From assembly GCA_024734495.1 (NCBI GenBank), contig JALMQS010000088.1:186001-250000 (forward strand): a stretch of 64,000 bases of DNA, written 5' to 3'. The position numbers were made by a program, and so were the translations under genes. The notes under the pieces were generated by a model that was not told the origin of the DNA, did no database searches, and worked only from the letters and a program-made list of their open reading frames with translations. The stretch is from Forficula auricularia (taxonomy: Eukaryota; Arthropoda; Insecta; Dermaptera; Forficulidae). Below, piece after piece: positions 54,981 through 64,000 of the stretch. Each line of letters starts with the position of its first letter. The stretch's first letter is position 1.

Positions 54981-55025
54981 CTTCCTGAAGATGGGTTGAT
55001 AGCCCGAAATATATATATTGAAAAA
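54981..55025 (+). ncRNA. Hammerhead ribozyme in the Penelope-like element
   Basis: Stem I strand CTTC, CTGAAGA (54985-54991), extra T, stem II GGGT/GCCC with a G-U wobble, GAAA (55006-55009), an AU-only stem III of up to four pairs, cut site ATT|GAA after 55019. TTC pairs with GAA. The core is intact; stem I is short. Its position between the endonuclease ORF and the terminus is that of ribozymes in known Penelope-like elements. Confidence 0.8.
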
Positions 55026-55369
55026 GAAAAACAATTTTATATCTTTTAATTTTTTTAATTTTAATGTGAAATAAGTGACCTCATAGTAAATCAATTTTAA
55101 ATATAATATTTATTTACTCTTATCTTTATTAAAGATGTTTCACCTTGCACCAACACCACAATCTCTACTAATTGATAAAGGATTTGAAATTCAAGGACAA
55201 AAGATCGCTATGCTAAGACTTGCTGATGACATTTCTCTTCTAAAAAGCAATGAAAAAGAATTAGAGGACGCTTTGAATAGAATTAACTTAATCCTAAAAA
55301 AAGAAATCAAAATGAAAATAAACAAGTGTAAAACCAAGCTCCTAGTTAGTACAAAGAAATAACAAACGA

Positions 55370-55755
55370 GACAAGAATGTATAAAAATGTAGGAAAATTT
55401 TCTCTCATCTATTCAAGGCAATTTCTTATTCATATACTAGTACCTATATTATTATTTTTATTATTTGTATACTCGTATATAATTATATCTTATATCTATA
55501 CGATAATTTCATAATGGATAAACTGCCTTTATTCACCCAAATAATAATAATAAAAAAATGCCAAAAACATCACAGAAACTCAGTATCAAGTGTAAAAAAT
55601 AAATAACTTATTAAGTAATAAAAAAAATATGGGTTTCGATCTTGGGATCCTAATTAGTCTATAAACTACAGATTTTACTAATATCAATCATTTTACAGCA
55701 AAACAATAAAAGTTAGGTACAGATCTATTATCATTTTATCTTAGGACTAATAACA
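55370..55755. other. No gene seen
   Basis: AT-rich spacer between the LINE remnant and hAT copy 3. Confidence 0.35.
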
Positions 55756-55861
55756 TGAAAGTGTGGCCAGTGGCGTAACAATAGGGTGGAAAGACGGGCA
55801 AAATGCCAAGGGCCCCTGTCCCGAGAGGACCGTGATCACAGGAGGAATCTAACATTTATTA

Positions 55862-56540
55862 TTACAAAATTTAGTAAAATTTATTAGTTTTGTATTGGAT
55901 CTCTCAAAGCGTTTGCAAGTCTGTCTGGTGGAAGAACTTGAAAAGTATCGACATGAATTTGGAGATTTAAAAATGCAAGCAAATAGTGTATCAAAAAAAT
56001 GGTCTATCAACCCTGAATTTCCTAAAACTCGTCAGAGGAAGGGGAAACGTCATTTTGATGAAATTTGCGAGGATAAACGTCTTTAAGATCCCGAAAGCTT
56101 CTTTAAAGTTAACGTATTCTATCCTGTATAGGAAATCATCATTAATCAACTGAGATCGCGTTTCCTTGGAATGAATGAAATTGTTTCCAATCTCAATCTT
56201 TTGCAACCTGCCAATTTGCAAAATTTTAATGACGCCGATTTATTGGTAAAGGCTTTAGAATTGTTGATTTATATAAAAAAAGACGTAGTTTGGGAAGGAA
56301 ATTCTCCGTTTTCGATCCACTTTTAGACAAGAAATAGAAATGCCATCTTCTACTAGTATAAGAGAACTTGCTGATTTATTAATCATAATCATTTCAAGCT
56401 TTCCTGAAGTATCCACTGCATTTCTGTTAATTATAACCATTCCTGTGACTATGGCTAGTGCCGAGCGATCATTTTCAAAATGAAAATTGATAAAAACGTA
56501 TTTAATAAATTCTATGGGACAAGAAAGGCTACGCAACTTA
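55862..56540 (+). pseudogene. hAT transposase remnant (copy 3)
   Basis: The first frame (55895-56086) gives 'FPKTRQRKGKRHFDEICEDK', like the insertion domain of ZMYM1-type hAT transposases. Later frames give 'LRSRFLGMNEIVSNLNLLQP' and, near 56455, the ERSFSK motif altered at several positions. In-frame stops and shifts occur throughout. The dimerisation domain is interrupted by the Harbinger and its last residues resume at 57461-57540. Confidence 0.75.
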
Positions 56541-56828
56541 GGCTGAGGTTACACTGGATAAGAATTCGTACGAAAATTTATTCTTACGAGCTCGTGTGAA
56601 ATATTTCGTTTGAATTCTTACGAATAGAGTGGTTACATTGATTGCGAACGTGGTAGTGGTTGAGTATACAATTTTTCTCTTTCAAAGATGGATCGACTTG
56701 GTGAGAATGAATATCAATCGGATACTCCGGACATAAAATTTCTTTTGGTGGAAAATTTGAACAAACGGATATGGGTAATATTTGTCATCAAGAAGTGAAA
56801 ATTGGAAATTTGAGAGTTCATATGAAAA

Positions 56829-56983
56829 GAGCTTAGAGAAAATGATCAAAAGTTCTTTAAATATACACGTATGACACCATCTACGTTTGATTATATTTTG
56901 AAATCTGTTGAGATGAAACTTCGAGAACATTCAAACTTTCGAAAGTCCATTTCTCCAGAGCACAATTTGATTGCAAATGGTTG
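56829..56983 (+). pseudogene. Harbinger transposase fragment
   Basis: The frame reads 'LRENDQKFFKYTRMTPSTFD' and 'YILKSVEMKLREHSNFRKSI' then 'SPEHNLIANG'. This is the N-terminal conserved block of PIF/Harbinger DDE transposases (F--YTRMT---FD-LL--V---I------RK-I-P-ERL). The catalytic residues beyond it are deleted. Confidence 0.85.
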
Positions 56984-57116
56984 AATGTGCTTTTGAACAA
57001 ATTTCGGACTAAAGCTGATGAAAAATCAAATTATTTGATCGGATTGAAATAGTCGTGCGAGTTCGTAAGAAAATGTTGCGAGCAATGTAAACACTTCTAT
57101 TAACCACAATGTATTT

Positions 57117-57356
57117 ACAAGAAATCATAAGTTGGTGTCATCTATTAAATTCGATGGAATGGAATATTTTTAATTATATGTCAGGGGGGTTGTTTTTCAC
57201 CCTCTCGGGAATCGAACCCAAGTGCCAGTAACAGCAATCCGGGCCACCTGGATTGCTGTTATACTGGCACTCGTATAAGTTGCAACTCGGATAAGTTGCA
57301 ACTTATGATTTCTTGTAAATTTGAATCTATTACCATCGGCAAATTAATATCTTTCA
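57117..57356 (-). mobile_element. Palindromic SINE-like element (copy 2) with tRNA B-box
   Basis: A 240 bp insertion is flanked by perfect 12 bp duplications cacaatgtattt (57105-57116, 57357-57368). Outer arms 'aatcataagttg' and 'caacttatgattt' and an inner hairpin 'tgccagtaacagcaatcc' with 'ggattgctgttatactggca' surround 'GGGAATCGAACCCAAG', which on the minus strand is a good B-box/T-arm (TTGGGTTCGATTCCC). The tail 'gaatctattaccatcggc' is shared with 8692-8922. The strand given is that of the B-box. Confidence 0.75.
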
Positions 57357-57789
57357 CACAATGTATTTGTTTACTTTTGATGAGTTCAAATGAACTCTTA
57401 CAAAGTCGTAAGAATAAATTTTCGTAGGAATTCTTATCCAGTGTAACCTTAGCCTTAGCCATTTATCGAATATTCCATGGCCCGAAATTTGAACTTTGAT
57501 GTTGTCATTAACACTTTTGAGAAAGCTCGAAAAAAATAATTTTAATAATTAAAATTTTAACTAAAAATAAAATTGTTATTTCAATCCAATACGCTCTTTA
57601 AATTAAACGTAACTAGAAAATCAACAAAATATGAACACAATAATTATAATAGATTTTGTACGTACTTTACGTAGTGATTTATTAAAAAGAAACTACGACG
57701 TTGGTTTAACTTCTTTATATTGAGGGAGGGCCCCAACCGTTGAATTTGCCACGGGCGTCAACGGTATAGTGACCCCACTGAGTGTGGCA

Positions 57790-58239
57790 CTTATCTTATT
57801 TCTGCTATTACAGACTCTTTGTTCTTTTTCTTTAGAACTTTTTTTTCCCCCCAACCATGATGAACCCCTTATAAATAGGTTATGTGTATTTCTTAAGGTC
57901 GACCTAGTGAGGCTCTTGTCATGTCAGCTTTCCTGTTGAGCTCAAACGAAAGATTTGTGCAGAATCTTTGAATTGATCCTTTTAATATCTGGCGATGGCT
58001 TATACAATAATTTTCTCTTGTTATCTTTCCTTTTCTTTTTTCTCGTTATATTTATCAATTTTTCATTTTTACTTATAATGAAATTGATTTTATATAGGCA
58101 GCCTGACAATTATTTTGAATTAGTTTTTTCTTGAAAAACACTACACAAGAGATTATTGTTTCAAAACATTTAATTAAATTTTAAATTTTATAGATAAAAA
58201 ATGTATTTGAAGAATAAAATAATTTTCTATTGATTCCAG
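57790..58239. other. Intron, nothing recognised
   Basis: Intronic DNA between hAT copy 3 and the next channel exon, ending in a polypyrimidine-poor 'attgattccag' acceptor. Confidence 0.4.
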
Positions 58240-58314
58240 GGGAACATCTGGCAGCAGTTGCTCTCGTTTCACTTCATTCTCGAAGTGGTGAACACCATCC
58301 CCTTCACCCTTACT
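58240..58314 (+). CDS. slo2: Slo2/KCNT channel exon: S2-S3 loop and S3
   Basis: The 75 bp exon is bounded by ttccag and gtaagt, in phase 0 at both ends. It encodes GNIWQQLLSFHFILEVVNTI then PFTLT (25 codons). GNIWQQ following YLGYK and the 'FHFILE-VNTIPF' segment are signatures of Slo2/KCNT channels. It joins in frame to the exon at 46520-46718 and to the one at 62546. Base composition is much richer in G+C than the introns, consistent with selection. Confidence 0.93.
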
Positions 58315-58319
58315 GTAAG

Positions 58320-60025
58320 TACTTTATTCGCTTGATAATTATTAAAGAAAATTTCAAGAAACATATGAATTAATTAAACAGTGACAAGTTTAATCAAACA
58401 AAAAGGGACATTTGTAATATTTCTTCCATCACATGCTAGTTATATGAAATGATTTGTATCCATTTATCAACATTTATCAATTTTGTCAGCGTTTGGATGG
58501 ATATTAGAAAAGTAAATTTTCTTAAAACAAATAAAAGTCAACCATTCAATTGGAAATTACTATTCATTTATAATTATTAAATTTGTTAGCTAATATTTAA
58601 TGGGTAAAGAAATATTTCATTTCTAATTTTTCAACTTTAATTAATTAATTTAATGAGTCAGAAAGCTGGATTAAATCTGAGTTTTGTTGTTTCATTTCAT
58701 TATTGGATTGAATTTAAAATGACCAAAAATTCCTCTTGACTTTTACTTCACGACTTCCGATTCCATAGCTCTGATTTTCGTAAAATTCATAACACTATAT
58801 AACGAGTCTTATATCTATTTGTAGCTACAGAAAAGTCCTTAGTCAATTTCTGTTGAGAAAATAGATCAATGTAGTAAAAGTAATTTGCAAAATATACAGT
58901 ATGGAAGTCATTTGGTTTTAATTCATACTAGCCAGTCTCGAAACGATGCAAAAGGAGCCGAAAATACTAATGACATCTAACCATGGGTGCAGTTAAATCG
59001 TCTTTGGAGCCCAGTCATATAAAGACGAGATATAAGAAATTATTATACTAAATCTCAAATGATATAATTTGATAGTGATTTGTGAAATACTATATATTTT
59101 GACTCGGGCACTTGAGACGGGGAATATGACCCTGATTTCCTCCCCATAAATAGCTGACCATTTATTAAATAAAGACACACTTTAGGAAAAGATACAAAAC
59201 TTGGCATGTTTCTTTACATTTAAAAAAATGAATTGTGAATAAAACTTATTATATTATTGTTTTTATAATAGTGATTTATCTACATGACTTCGTCTTCACT
59301 TTGTTTTTTTTTTGTTTTTTTTTTTGTTTTTTTATATATTGCTCTTTTTGATTAGTATGGATCTAAATTAATAGTGAAAAACTACACTGAAGGAAAATTA
59401 TCCATCGCGAAAATGTTGATTGAAAAGGAGTCACCTGAAAAAAATGATTAAGTTCGATTTGGACTAGCAAATCAAGGATTCCGTATCATAAATTAACATA
59501 TTATTTAAATTTAATTTAAGAACCTTTAATTGATTGAACATCAATTATTGATTAGTAGTGGAATTTTTTCAGAATTTTAATTTAAATACTGAATTGAGCT
59601 GGCACAAATCACTTAAAAATTGCCTCTTTGTGACTTTTTCACAAGGTCGTTTTAAATCGAAATAATTTATTTAAAATTTCACCTAATTTTACTAAACGGG
59701 ATATTTTCAGTGATACCTCACATTCTATGGTAAAAAAATATTTTGTTTTTGTTTTTGACACCACATAAAATCGGACCCTTCCCCAAAATAAGCATTCTAT
59801 TAAAATTGTAATACGATTTTGGATTTGCAATTAATATTTGGAAACTCATGTACGAGTATATAACTTATAAATTTCTAGATCAAATTAAGTGAAATAACTA
59901 CAGAGAAATCACTTTAAATAATATCAGCTAAAAGCTTTTTTCAAACATACTCCTCAATAGAACCTCTCGCCATATGCTGAAGAAATATTGAAGGTTCAGA
60001 AGAAATATAGTAGGTTTATAATCAA
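58320..60025. other. Intron, nothing recognised
   Basis: AT-rich intron. A T/G-rich tract lies at 59300-59335. Open frames 58993-59178 and 59639-59830 on the minus strand have no family resemblance. Confidence 0.4.
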
Positions 60026-60027
60026 TT

Positions 60028-60066
60028 AATATCATGTTTCACCTAAAACCCACACCGCTTTCCCTA
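60028..60066 (-). repeat. Solo family-1 terminus
   Basis: 'atcatgtttcacctaaaacc' followed by 'cacaccgctttccctaa' is the inverted family-1 end seen at 9580, 14117 and 55135. A worn CTGAAGA...GAAATATAGTAG string upstream (59978-60018) may be its decayed ribozyme. The element abuts the LINE fragment that follows. Confidence 0.55.
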
Positions 60067-60069
60067 AGT

Positions 60070-60530
60070 AAAAAAGGTCTATAATCGATCAAATTTTCCC
60101 TATTCGACAATTGATGGAGAAATTATGGGAACTTAACCAGGAATTTCACCAGCTGTTTGTCGACTTTTTAAGTTATGAGAAGCTTTGAAAGAATTTGGGA
60201 TTCCTATGAAGCTGATTAGAGTAACAAGGATGTGCATAGTTAAGATAGATCCATTCCTTACAGATAGATGATTTATAAACAATGGATTGAAGCAAGGAGA
60301 TGCACTGTCGCCGCTTTTGTTCAACATTGCTCTAGAGAAGTGCATTAGAACCGTCATGCCAGCCTTAACTCTAAAATTTTTATCTCAACATTTGTGGACG
60401 ATATTGATGTCAGTGGTCAGAACAACTTGAGTATTAAGTGAATCTTTTAAAATCTGGAAAACGAAGCTCAAAACATTGAACTTAGGATCACAATGAAACA
60501 AAAACAAAATAAATGAACATGTCCCGAAGA
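60070..60530 (+). pseudogene. RTE-type LINE reverse transcriptase fragment
   Basis: Mixed frames give 'DQIFPIRQLMEKLWELNQEF', 'HQLFVDF' (first catalytic Asp) and 'NNGLKQGDALSPLLFNIALE', then a decayed continuation with 'FVDDIDVSG' in place of the FADD box. Stops and frameshifts are frequent. Same general family as 53889-55360. Confidence 0.75.
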
Positions 60531-60539
60531 CTGAGAGTT

Positions 60540-61865
60540 ATGAGATATTTACAAGTATTTTTAATTTACGACTCCATCACAAATTAGACTCTCTAAAATA
60601 ATCAGCCAATCATATTTAAATACGATTTTAGGTTTCAGATTATATGAATACATATACGGTAATTGATAAATCTCAAGTTTGTCTCTGATTTAGTTTACAA
60701 GCTACAATACTCTGAAAGACGGACAGATGTTCATTCTATATTCATAAAACACAGCATAAGAGCCCTGAACTCATCAACGATAACATATCGATTTTCGGAA
60801 TCCTAAAAAAAAAAACGTTTACACCACCTCTCGAGCCACTTATTAATCGCTTACAAGTGAACTTCAGATGTAATGATCAAGTTGCTGCTTGTTTGGAGAC
60901 GGAATCTTTTTGACATGGTTGTTGATATCGGCGAGAGTTTTTAACCGTAGTTATTCATAGATATATAGGCTTTTATACTGCTCCTAATTTAATATTTGAG
61001 CTTTTCGCCAAAATTTTCGGGGCCCCATCCTTATTGTAGTGTCTTTAAAGTTTAAAAATTAAGAAACTAGACAGGTAATTCATAACAAAATAGCTTTGCT
61101 CGCCAAGTGTTACAAGCTGTTACTTAATAGCTAGAACCCTCAATTTAAGGTCCCATTAAAAGTAAAATGGGACCCTATTAGTGTCGAACCAATGTCTTTC
61201 TATCTGTTTATTCGTCACTGAGAGCATTCTACTTAGTAAACTAAATAATATAAGAACTTGTGTATTCATTTTCCCTGTAATGAAAAATCGTATTAATATT
61301 TTTGAGTAAACCGCGAAAATCAAATACGGGTAACCCTTCTATAACATGTTAGATAGGTACCTAGAAAATGCCTTCTCATTTAATGATTTCTGACTGTCAA
61401 TTCTATAGATTTAGAAATTATTTATTATTTTTAAAATAGGCTTTAATAGAAAAAACTGCAAAAGGAGAAATGACATTCCATCTTATAGCCATTTCGACAG
61501 GATGAGAACTCGTGACTTAGTTACTAAACGAATTCTTCGACTATAGAAGAAAGATCACAGGCTCAAATTCAGTTGGGTGCTCAATTTAATTTTTCCTTTT
61601 TCAAAAATAATAGATAATTTCTAGATCTGTTGAATTAACACTCAGAAATTATATAAAATGAATTACTTATTTGACTTTTGCAGTTAATTTATTTAAAAAT
61701 AAAAAATAAAAATAAAATAAAACTTAAGTTTAAAGTAAATTTATCGTATTCATAATATGTTAATTAAATGATCATTTTCGGGAAGGTCGAAAGTAAAAAA
61801 AAAAAAATTTATCATAGGGTGTGAGGTATCTCTATTAAGAAGATCTCTTTAAACTAAGTTTAATT
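60540..61865. other. Intron, nothing recognised
   Basis: AT-rich intronic DNA without a bounded repeat or exon. Confidence 0.4.
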
Positions 61866-61871
61866 TTATTT

Positions 61872-62150
61872 ACGAACATGAATTTAGGTCATTTATCTAA
61901 GATTTTAATAAATATATTTATATTGCACCCGGAACTGCCAATTCTATAGGAGGGTATTGTCCCCTCGGGAGTCGAACCCAAGCACTAGTACGCTTTCCGG
62001 GCAACTAATCACCCGGAACTAGTTGCCGGGAAAGCGTACTAGTGCATGGGATCGACTCCAGAGGGGACAAGACCCTCCTACATGCAATATAAACATATCT
62101 ATTAAAATCTTTGATAAATGACCTAAATTAATGTTCGTAAAATTAATTGA
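61872..62150 (-). mobile_element. Palindromic element with tRNA B-box
   Basis: Arms of about 130 bp ('gaatttaggtcatttatcta', 'ggagggtattgtcccctcgg', 'gcactagtacgctttcc') are mirrored on the right around 'ccgggcaactaatcacccgg'. On the minus strand 'TTGGGTTCGACTCCCGAGGGG' spans a tRNA T-arm and 3' acceptor side (TTGGG, loop TTCGACT, CCCGA). No duplication was assigned. It has the same layout as 57117-57356 but a different sequence family. Confidence 0.6.
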
Positions 62151-62545
62151 TTATATAATCACAAGTTGATTTTGAGAAAAAATTCAACCTTTCTTTCTCA
62201 AATAGATACTCTTTTCAATACATTAATTTTTTGTTTTATTTAAAATGACGTTTTGGGAGAGCTGTGAAGAGGCCATTTTCATGTGATTTTTCTATGTTTC
62301 GGCGTTCAGAAGTGGCCTAATTTAAAATTATGAAAAAAACTACCCTAATTCCATCATTTTCTCTTATCAACTAAAAATATGAACGAGTCTGATTTCTTGA
62401 GTATTTTAGAAAATATAAGACACGGAATCCTCGGCATACTCGTACGATTTGCACTTGGAAGGCTTATTTCTAGGTTGTTGTTTTTTTGTTTTGTTTTTTC
62501 TAGATAAAAACACCCTGATGGAAAATCCATTCTCCTTTGTTACAG

Positions 62546-62629
62546 TTACTGTGGCCTCCACTGCGCAATCTGTTCATCCCTGTATTTCTCAACTGCTGGC
62601 TGGCTAAACACTCGCTTGAGAACATGTTT
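62546..62629 (+). CDS. slo2: Slo2/KCNT channel exon: S4 region
   Basis: Acceptor tttgttacag at 62545. It reads '[20 protein letters not shown]' then 'KHSLENMF', matching the [24 protein letters not shown] block, the S4-region segment of Slo2 channels, which lacks the regular arginine array of voltage-gated channels. The donor is most likely gtcagt at 62630, because the family continues with N-D-L-H; a gtgtaa donor at 62634 is the alternative. S5, the pore and the RCK domains must lie beyond the window. Confidence 0.9.
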
Positions 62630-62639
62630 GTCAGTGTAA

Positions 62640-62879
62640 CCACCCTCTCGCGTCTAAGCACCCTGCCAAAAAATGGCTAAATTTCATACCATTAATATGC
62701 TTGAACTTGAGCGTTATCTTTAGCTATCTGATTCTAATATGAAGCTCTCCAATTCAAACATAATAATATACATAGTTTTTTTCAAAATTTTGCAACTTTT
62801 TTGTAAATTTTTTAATAATAACCTAGTTTTTACTTGTAATAGAAAAAATTAAATTGATTTTTCAAAGAGCAAACTAATA
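62640..62879. other. Intron, nothing recognised
   Basis: Short AT-rich intron segment after the S4 exon. Confidence 0.4.
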
Positions 62880-63525
62880 GAGGTAAAGGTGGTATTATGG
62901 GCTACCACTTTATTTTTTCAATATAAATACCTTTATTATGATTGAAATTTCCCGAAAACTTAAATAAATAAAATATATGATGTTTTAAATAAATAAAACA
63001 TACAATTTTTACTTTAAATTATTTTCACAATATAGTAATAATATTAGTTGAATAAAAGATTTCACTGTCGATGGTAACAGAATTGTTTTTATTTTAGGTT
63101 AAAAATAGTAATAATATTTTTTTTACAAAAGTTACATATTTTGAAAAAATAAAATTGTGGTAATAATATGGGCTACCCAATAAAAGACAATATAAAGCAG
63201 TAAAAATTATGTCTAACAAAAAAAATAATTACCTTTCTTCAGGAGGTATGACCAGTCTTTGCAAAGTAGTTCATGGTACAGAAAATTGCTTAGAAGATTT
63301 TAAAAACCCCCATTTTTTTCTGAAACAGCTTTAATCGCAGATATCATGTCATCCTGATTCCAACATTTGATTTGATTTTTCTTCAGTGGATTCAGTACTT
63401 TGTGAGGCATCTAAAACAAAAAACCACACAAGTTTTGTAGAGGTTGTAATATGGGCTAGTCCAGTTGGGTAGACCATATAACTACCAAAGCGATTGCCCA
63501 TATTACCACCATGGCCACCTTGGAA
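62880..63525 (-). mobile_element. pogo/Tigger-like DNA transposon, deleted
   Basis: Ends 'aaaggtggtattatgggcta' (left) and, inverted, 'ggccatggtggtaatatggg' (right) are related, and internal copies of 'gtaatatgggcta' occur near 63165 and 63450. The minus strand carries the N-terminal part of a transposase. Confidence 0.6.
63228..63415 (-). pseudogene. pogo/jerky-like transposase N-terminus (HTH psq)
   Basis: Minus strand: a start codon after 'ttttag', then 'MPHKVLNPLKKNQIKCWNQD', 'DMISAIKAVSEKNGGF' and, after a one-base shift, 'LKSSKQFSVP', a stop, 'TTLQRLVIPPEER'. This is the pipsqueak-type helix-turn-helix at the start of pogo/Tigger transposases. The frameshift in the G/T run and the stop (probably an Arg codon turned TGA) disable it; the DDE domain is absent. 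Confidence 0.7.
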
Positions 63526-63529
63526 AGTG

Positions 63530-64000
63530 AAGAATCACCATCAGTTAAAAACCACTTATAATTATTTAATTTGTGGAGGAATCAAATGCACGAAATTTAT
63601 ACAATACATAGTAATCAAATTAACAACTAATTAAGCATTTTTAAACTTAGTAAATTGGATTATATCTAACTTTTTTGAGATTTGGCTTGTGATCCCGGCT
63701 TCTTTCCTTCTACTCTGTTCTTTTCACGATGGAGGAGCCATCCCATACAGGTCTTTAGGGGGCACCTTCTAGTGTATCTCCTTCTCACATCAATATGATT
63801 TAAGTAGCAATTCTAATATATCTGTAAATTCTTACCTTCCAAACTTAAAACAGCCAAAAACACAATCTGGTTCACCACTAAAGTTCTCCATAACTGACCG
63901 CGCATCCTTGGTATTCTTAGACAAACTATTGCTAATAGTTAAAGTGTTTTCCGCAATCATGCGCAGACTTGCTTGTCAGATATTAAGGTGGTCCATATTT
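63530..64000. other. Intron with a LINE 3' tail scrap
   Basis: 'cacgatggaggagcc' and 'aggtctttagggggcacc' (63727-63770) match the 3' UTR of the LINE at 35600-36140. Otherwise unassigned. Confidence 0.4.

Larger units (their letters stand above)
53976..55170 (+). mobile_element. Penelope-like retroelement, 5'-truncated, with hammerhead and inverted arm
   Basis: A 1195 bp insertion lies between perfect 15 bp duplications attgataaaggattt (53961-53975, 55171-55185). Order: inverted left arm (53980-54085), truncated coding region (54089-54800), untranslated part, hammerhead (54981-55025), right arm (55030-55135) and the terminus 'gatgtttcaccttgcacc', which is the family-1 end. The arms are inverted copies ('taaataaatattatatttaa', 'tcacttatttcacattaaaa'); the left has an extra 'ttaaggatactag'. 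The left arm begins near 'ATTGAATAAAAAG', close to the ribozyme cut (ATT|GAAAAAG). This links the ribozyme palindromes to Penelope-like elements. Confidence 0.9.
53889..55360 (+). pseudogene. RTE-type LINE reverse transcriptase interrupted by a Penelope-like element
   Basis: The left piece (53889-53975) gives 'GCVLSPMIFNLFIKEAIKEF', the palm region. The right piece (55171-55360) gives 'KIAMLRLADDISLLKSNEKE', the catalytic F/LADD box, and 'MKINKCKTKLLV'. The pieces share the 15 bp target duplication that encodes IDKGF, so the reading would be continuous without the insertion. The LINE is otherwise truncated on both sides. Confidence 0.85.
56541..57454 (+). mobile_element. PIF/Harbinger transposon, internally deleted
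   Basis: Inverted ends GGCTGAGGTTACACTGG and GGCTAAGGTTACACTGG (16 of 17) continue for about 45 bp. The 3 bp duplication is TTA (56538-56540, 57455-57457), the Harbinger preference. It splits the hAT transposase codons at 'cgcaactta'. A 240 bp palindromic SINE lies inside. Confidence 0.85.
55768..57780 (+). mobile_element. hAT transposon copy 3, with nested Harbinger and SINE
   Basis: Starts CAGTGGCGTAACAATAGGG and ends 'ggtatagtgaccccactg', with perfect 8 bp duplications agtgtggc (55760-55767, 57781-57788). It retains a longer transposase remnant than copies 1 and 2. A Harbinger element (56541-57454) is nested inside and itself holds a palindromic SINE (57117-57356). Confidence 0.9.

Noticed and set aside
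1..64000. CRISPR arrays, operons, ribosome binding sites
   Set aside because: Splice sites, SINEs, LINEs and a Slo2 channel show this is animal nuclear DNA; the repeats are dispersed or palindromic, not spacer arrays.

Overview
This is an AT-rich, repeat-dense piece of animal nuclear DNA, most like an arthropod. One host gene is recognisable. Four plus-strand exons (26557-26636, 46520-46718, 58240-58314, 62546-62629) encode the cytoplasmic N-terminal motif and the S1-S4 region of a Slo2/KCNT-type sodium-activated potassium channel. The window therefore lies in the 5' half of that gene and in its introns (about 20, 11.5 and 4.2 kb). The exon expected between the first two, carrying S1, was not found. 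Species cannot be fixed from sequence alone; an arthropod, perhaps a crustacean, is the best guess.

Nearly everything else is mobile DNA. Retrotransposons: several copies of one Jockey/CR1-type LINE (best copy 14553-17081), an RTE-type LINE (27350-27883; 53889-55360; 60070-60530), gypsy LTR-element remnants (10905-14560) and two tRNA-headed SINEs with clean target duplications (20819-21041, 24294-24497). DNA transposons: three internally deleted hAT copies (1721-5392, 8486-9955, 55768-57780), a Charlie-like hAT end, a Tc1-like copy (11578-12390), a Harbinger (56541-57454), a pogo-like copy (62880-63525), TTAA-flanked elements (28792-29486, 30799-31487, 45134-46174) and a Mutator-like candidate (51865-52580). 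Several are nested three deep.

The striking system is a set of small elements carrying hammerhead self-cleaving ribozymes. About fifteen hammerhead or hammerhead-like motifs (box CUGANGA or UUGANAA, stem II, GAAA, minute stem III, stem I) occur in about seven families on both strands. One lies directly downstream of a Penelope-like GIY-YIG endonuclease ORF (54089-54800), which identifies the likely parent class. Most carriers are short palindromes flanked by 10-15 bp target duplications. In several families the inverted arms begin at, or within a base of, the predicted ribozyme cleavage site, so the ribozyme cut appears to define the ends that are joined head to head. Two larger units (42838-44279, 48142-49651) enclose a LINE 3' fragment between their arms and have a duplication outside the whole unit.

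A second palindromic class (8692-8922, 57117-57356, and probably 32066-32231 and 61872-62150) carries tRNA B-box/T-arm motifs. The first two copies are flanked by 12 bp duplications, suggesting that the same integration machinery makes palindromes from unrelated small RNAs.
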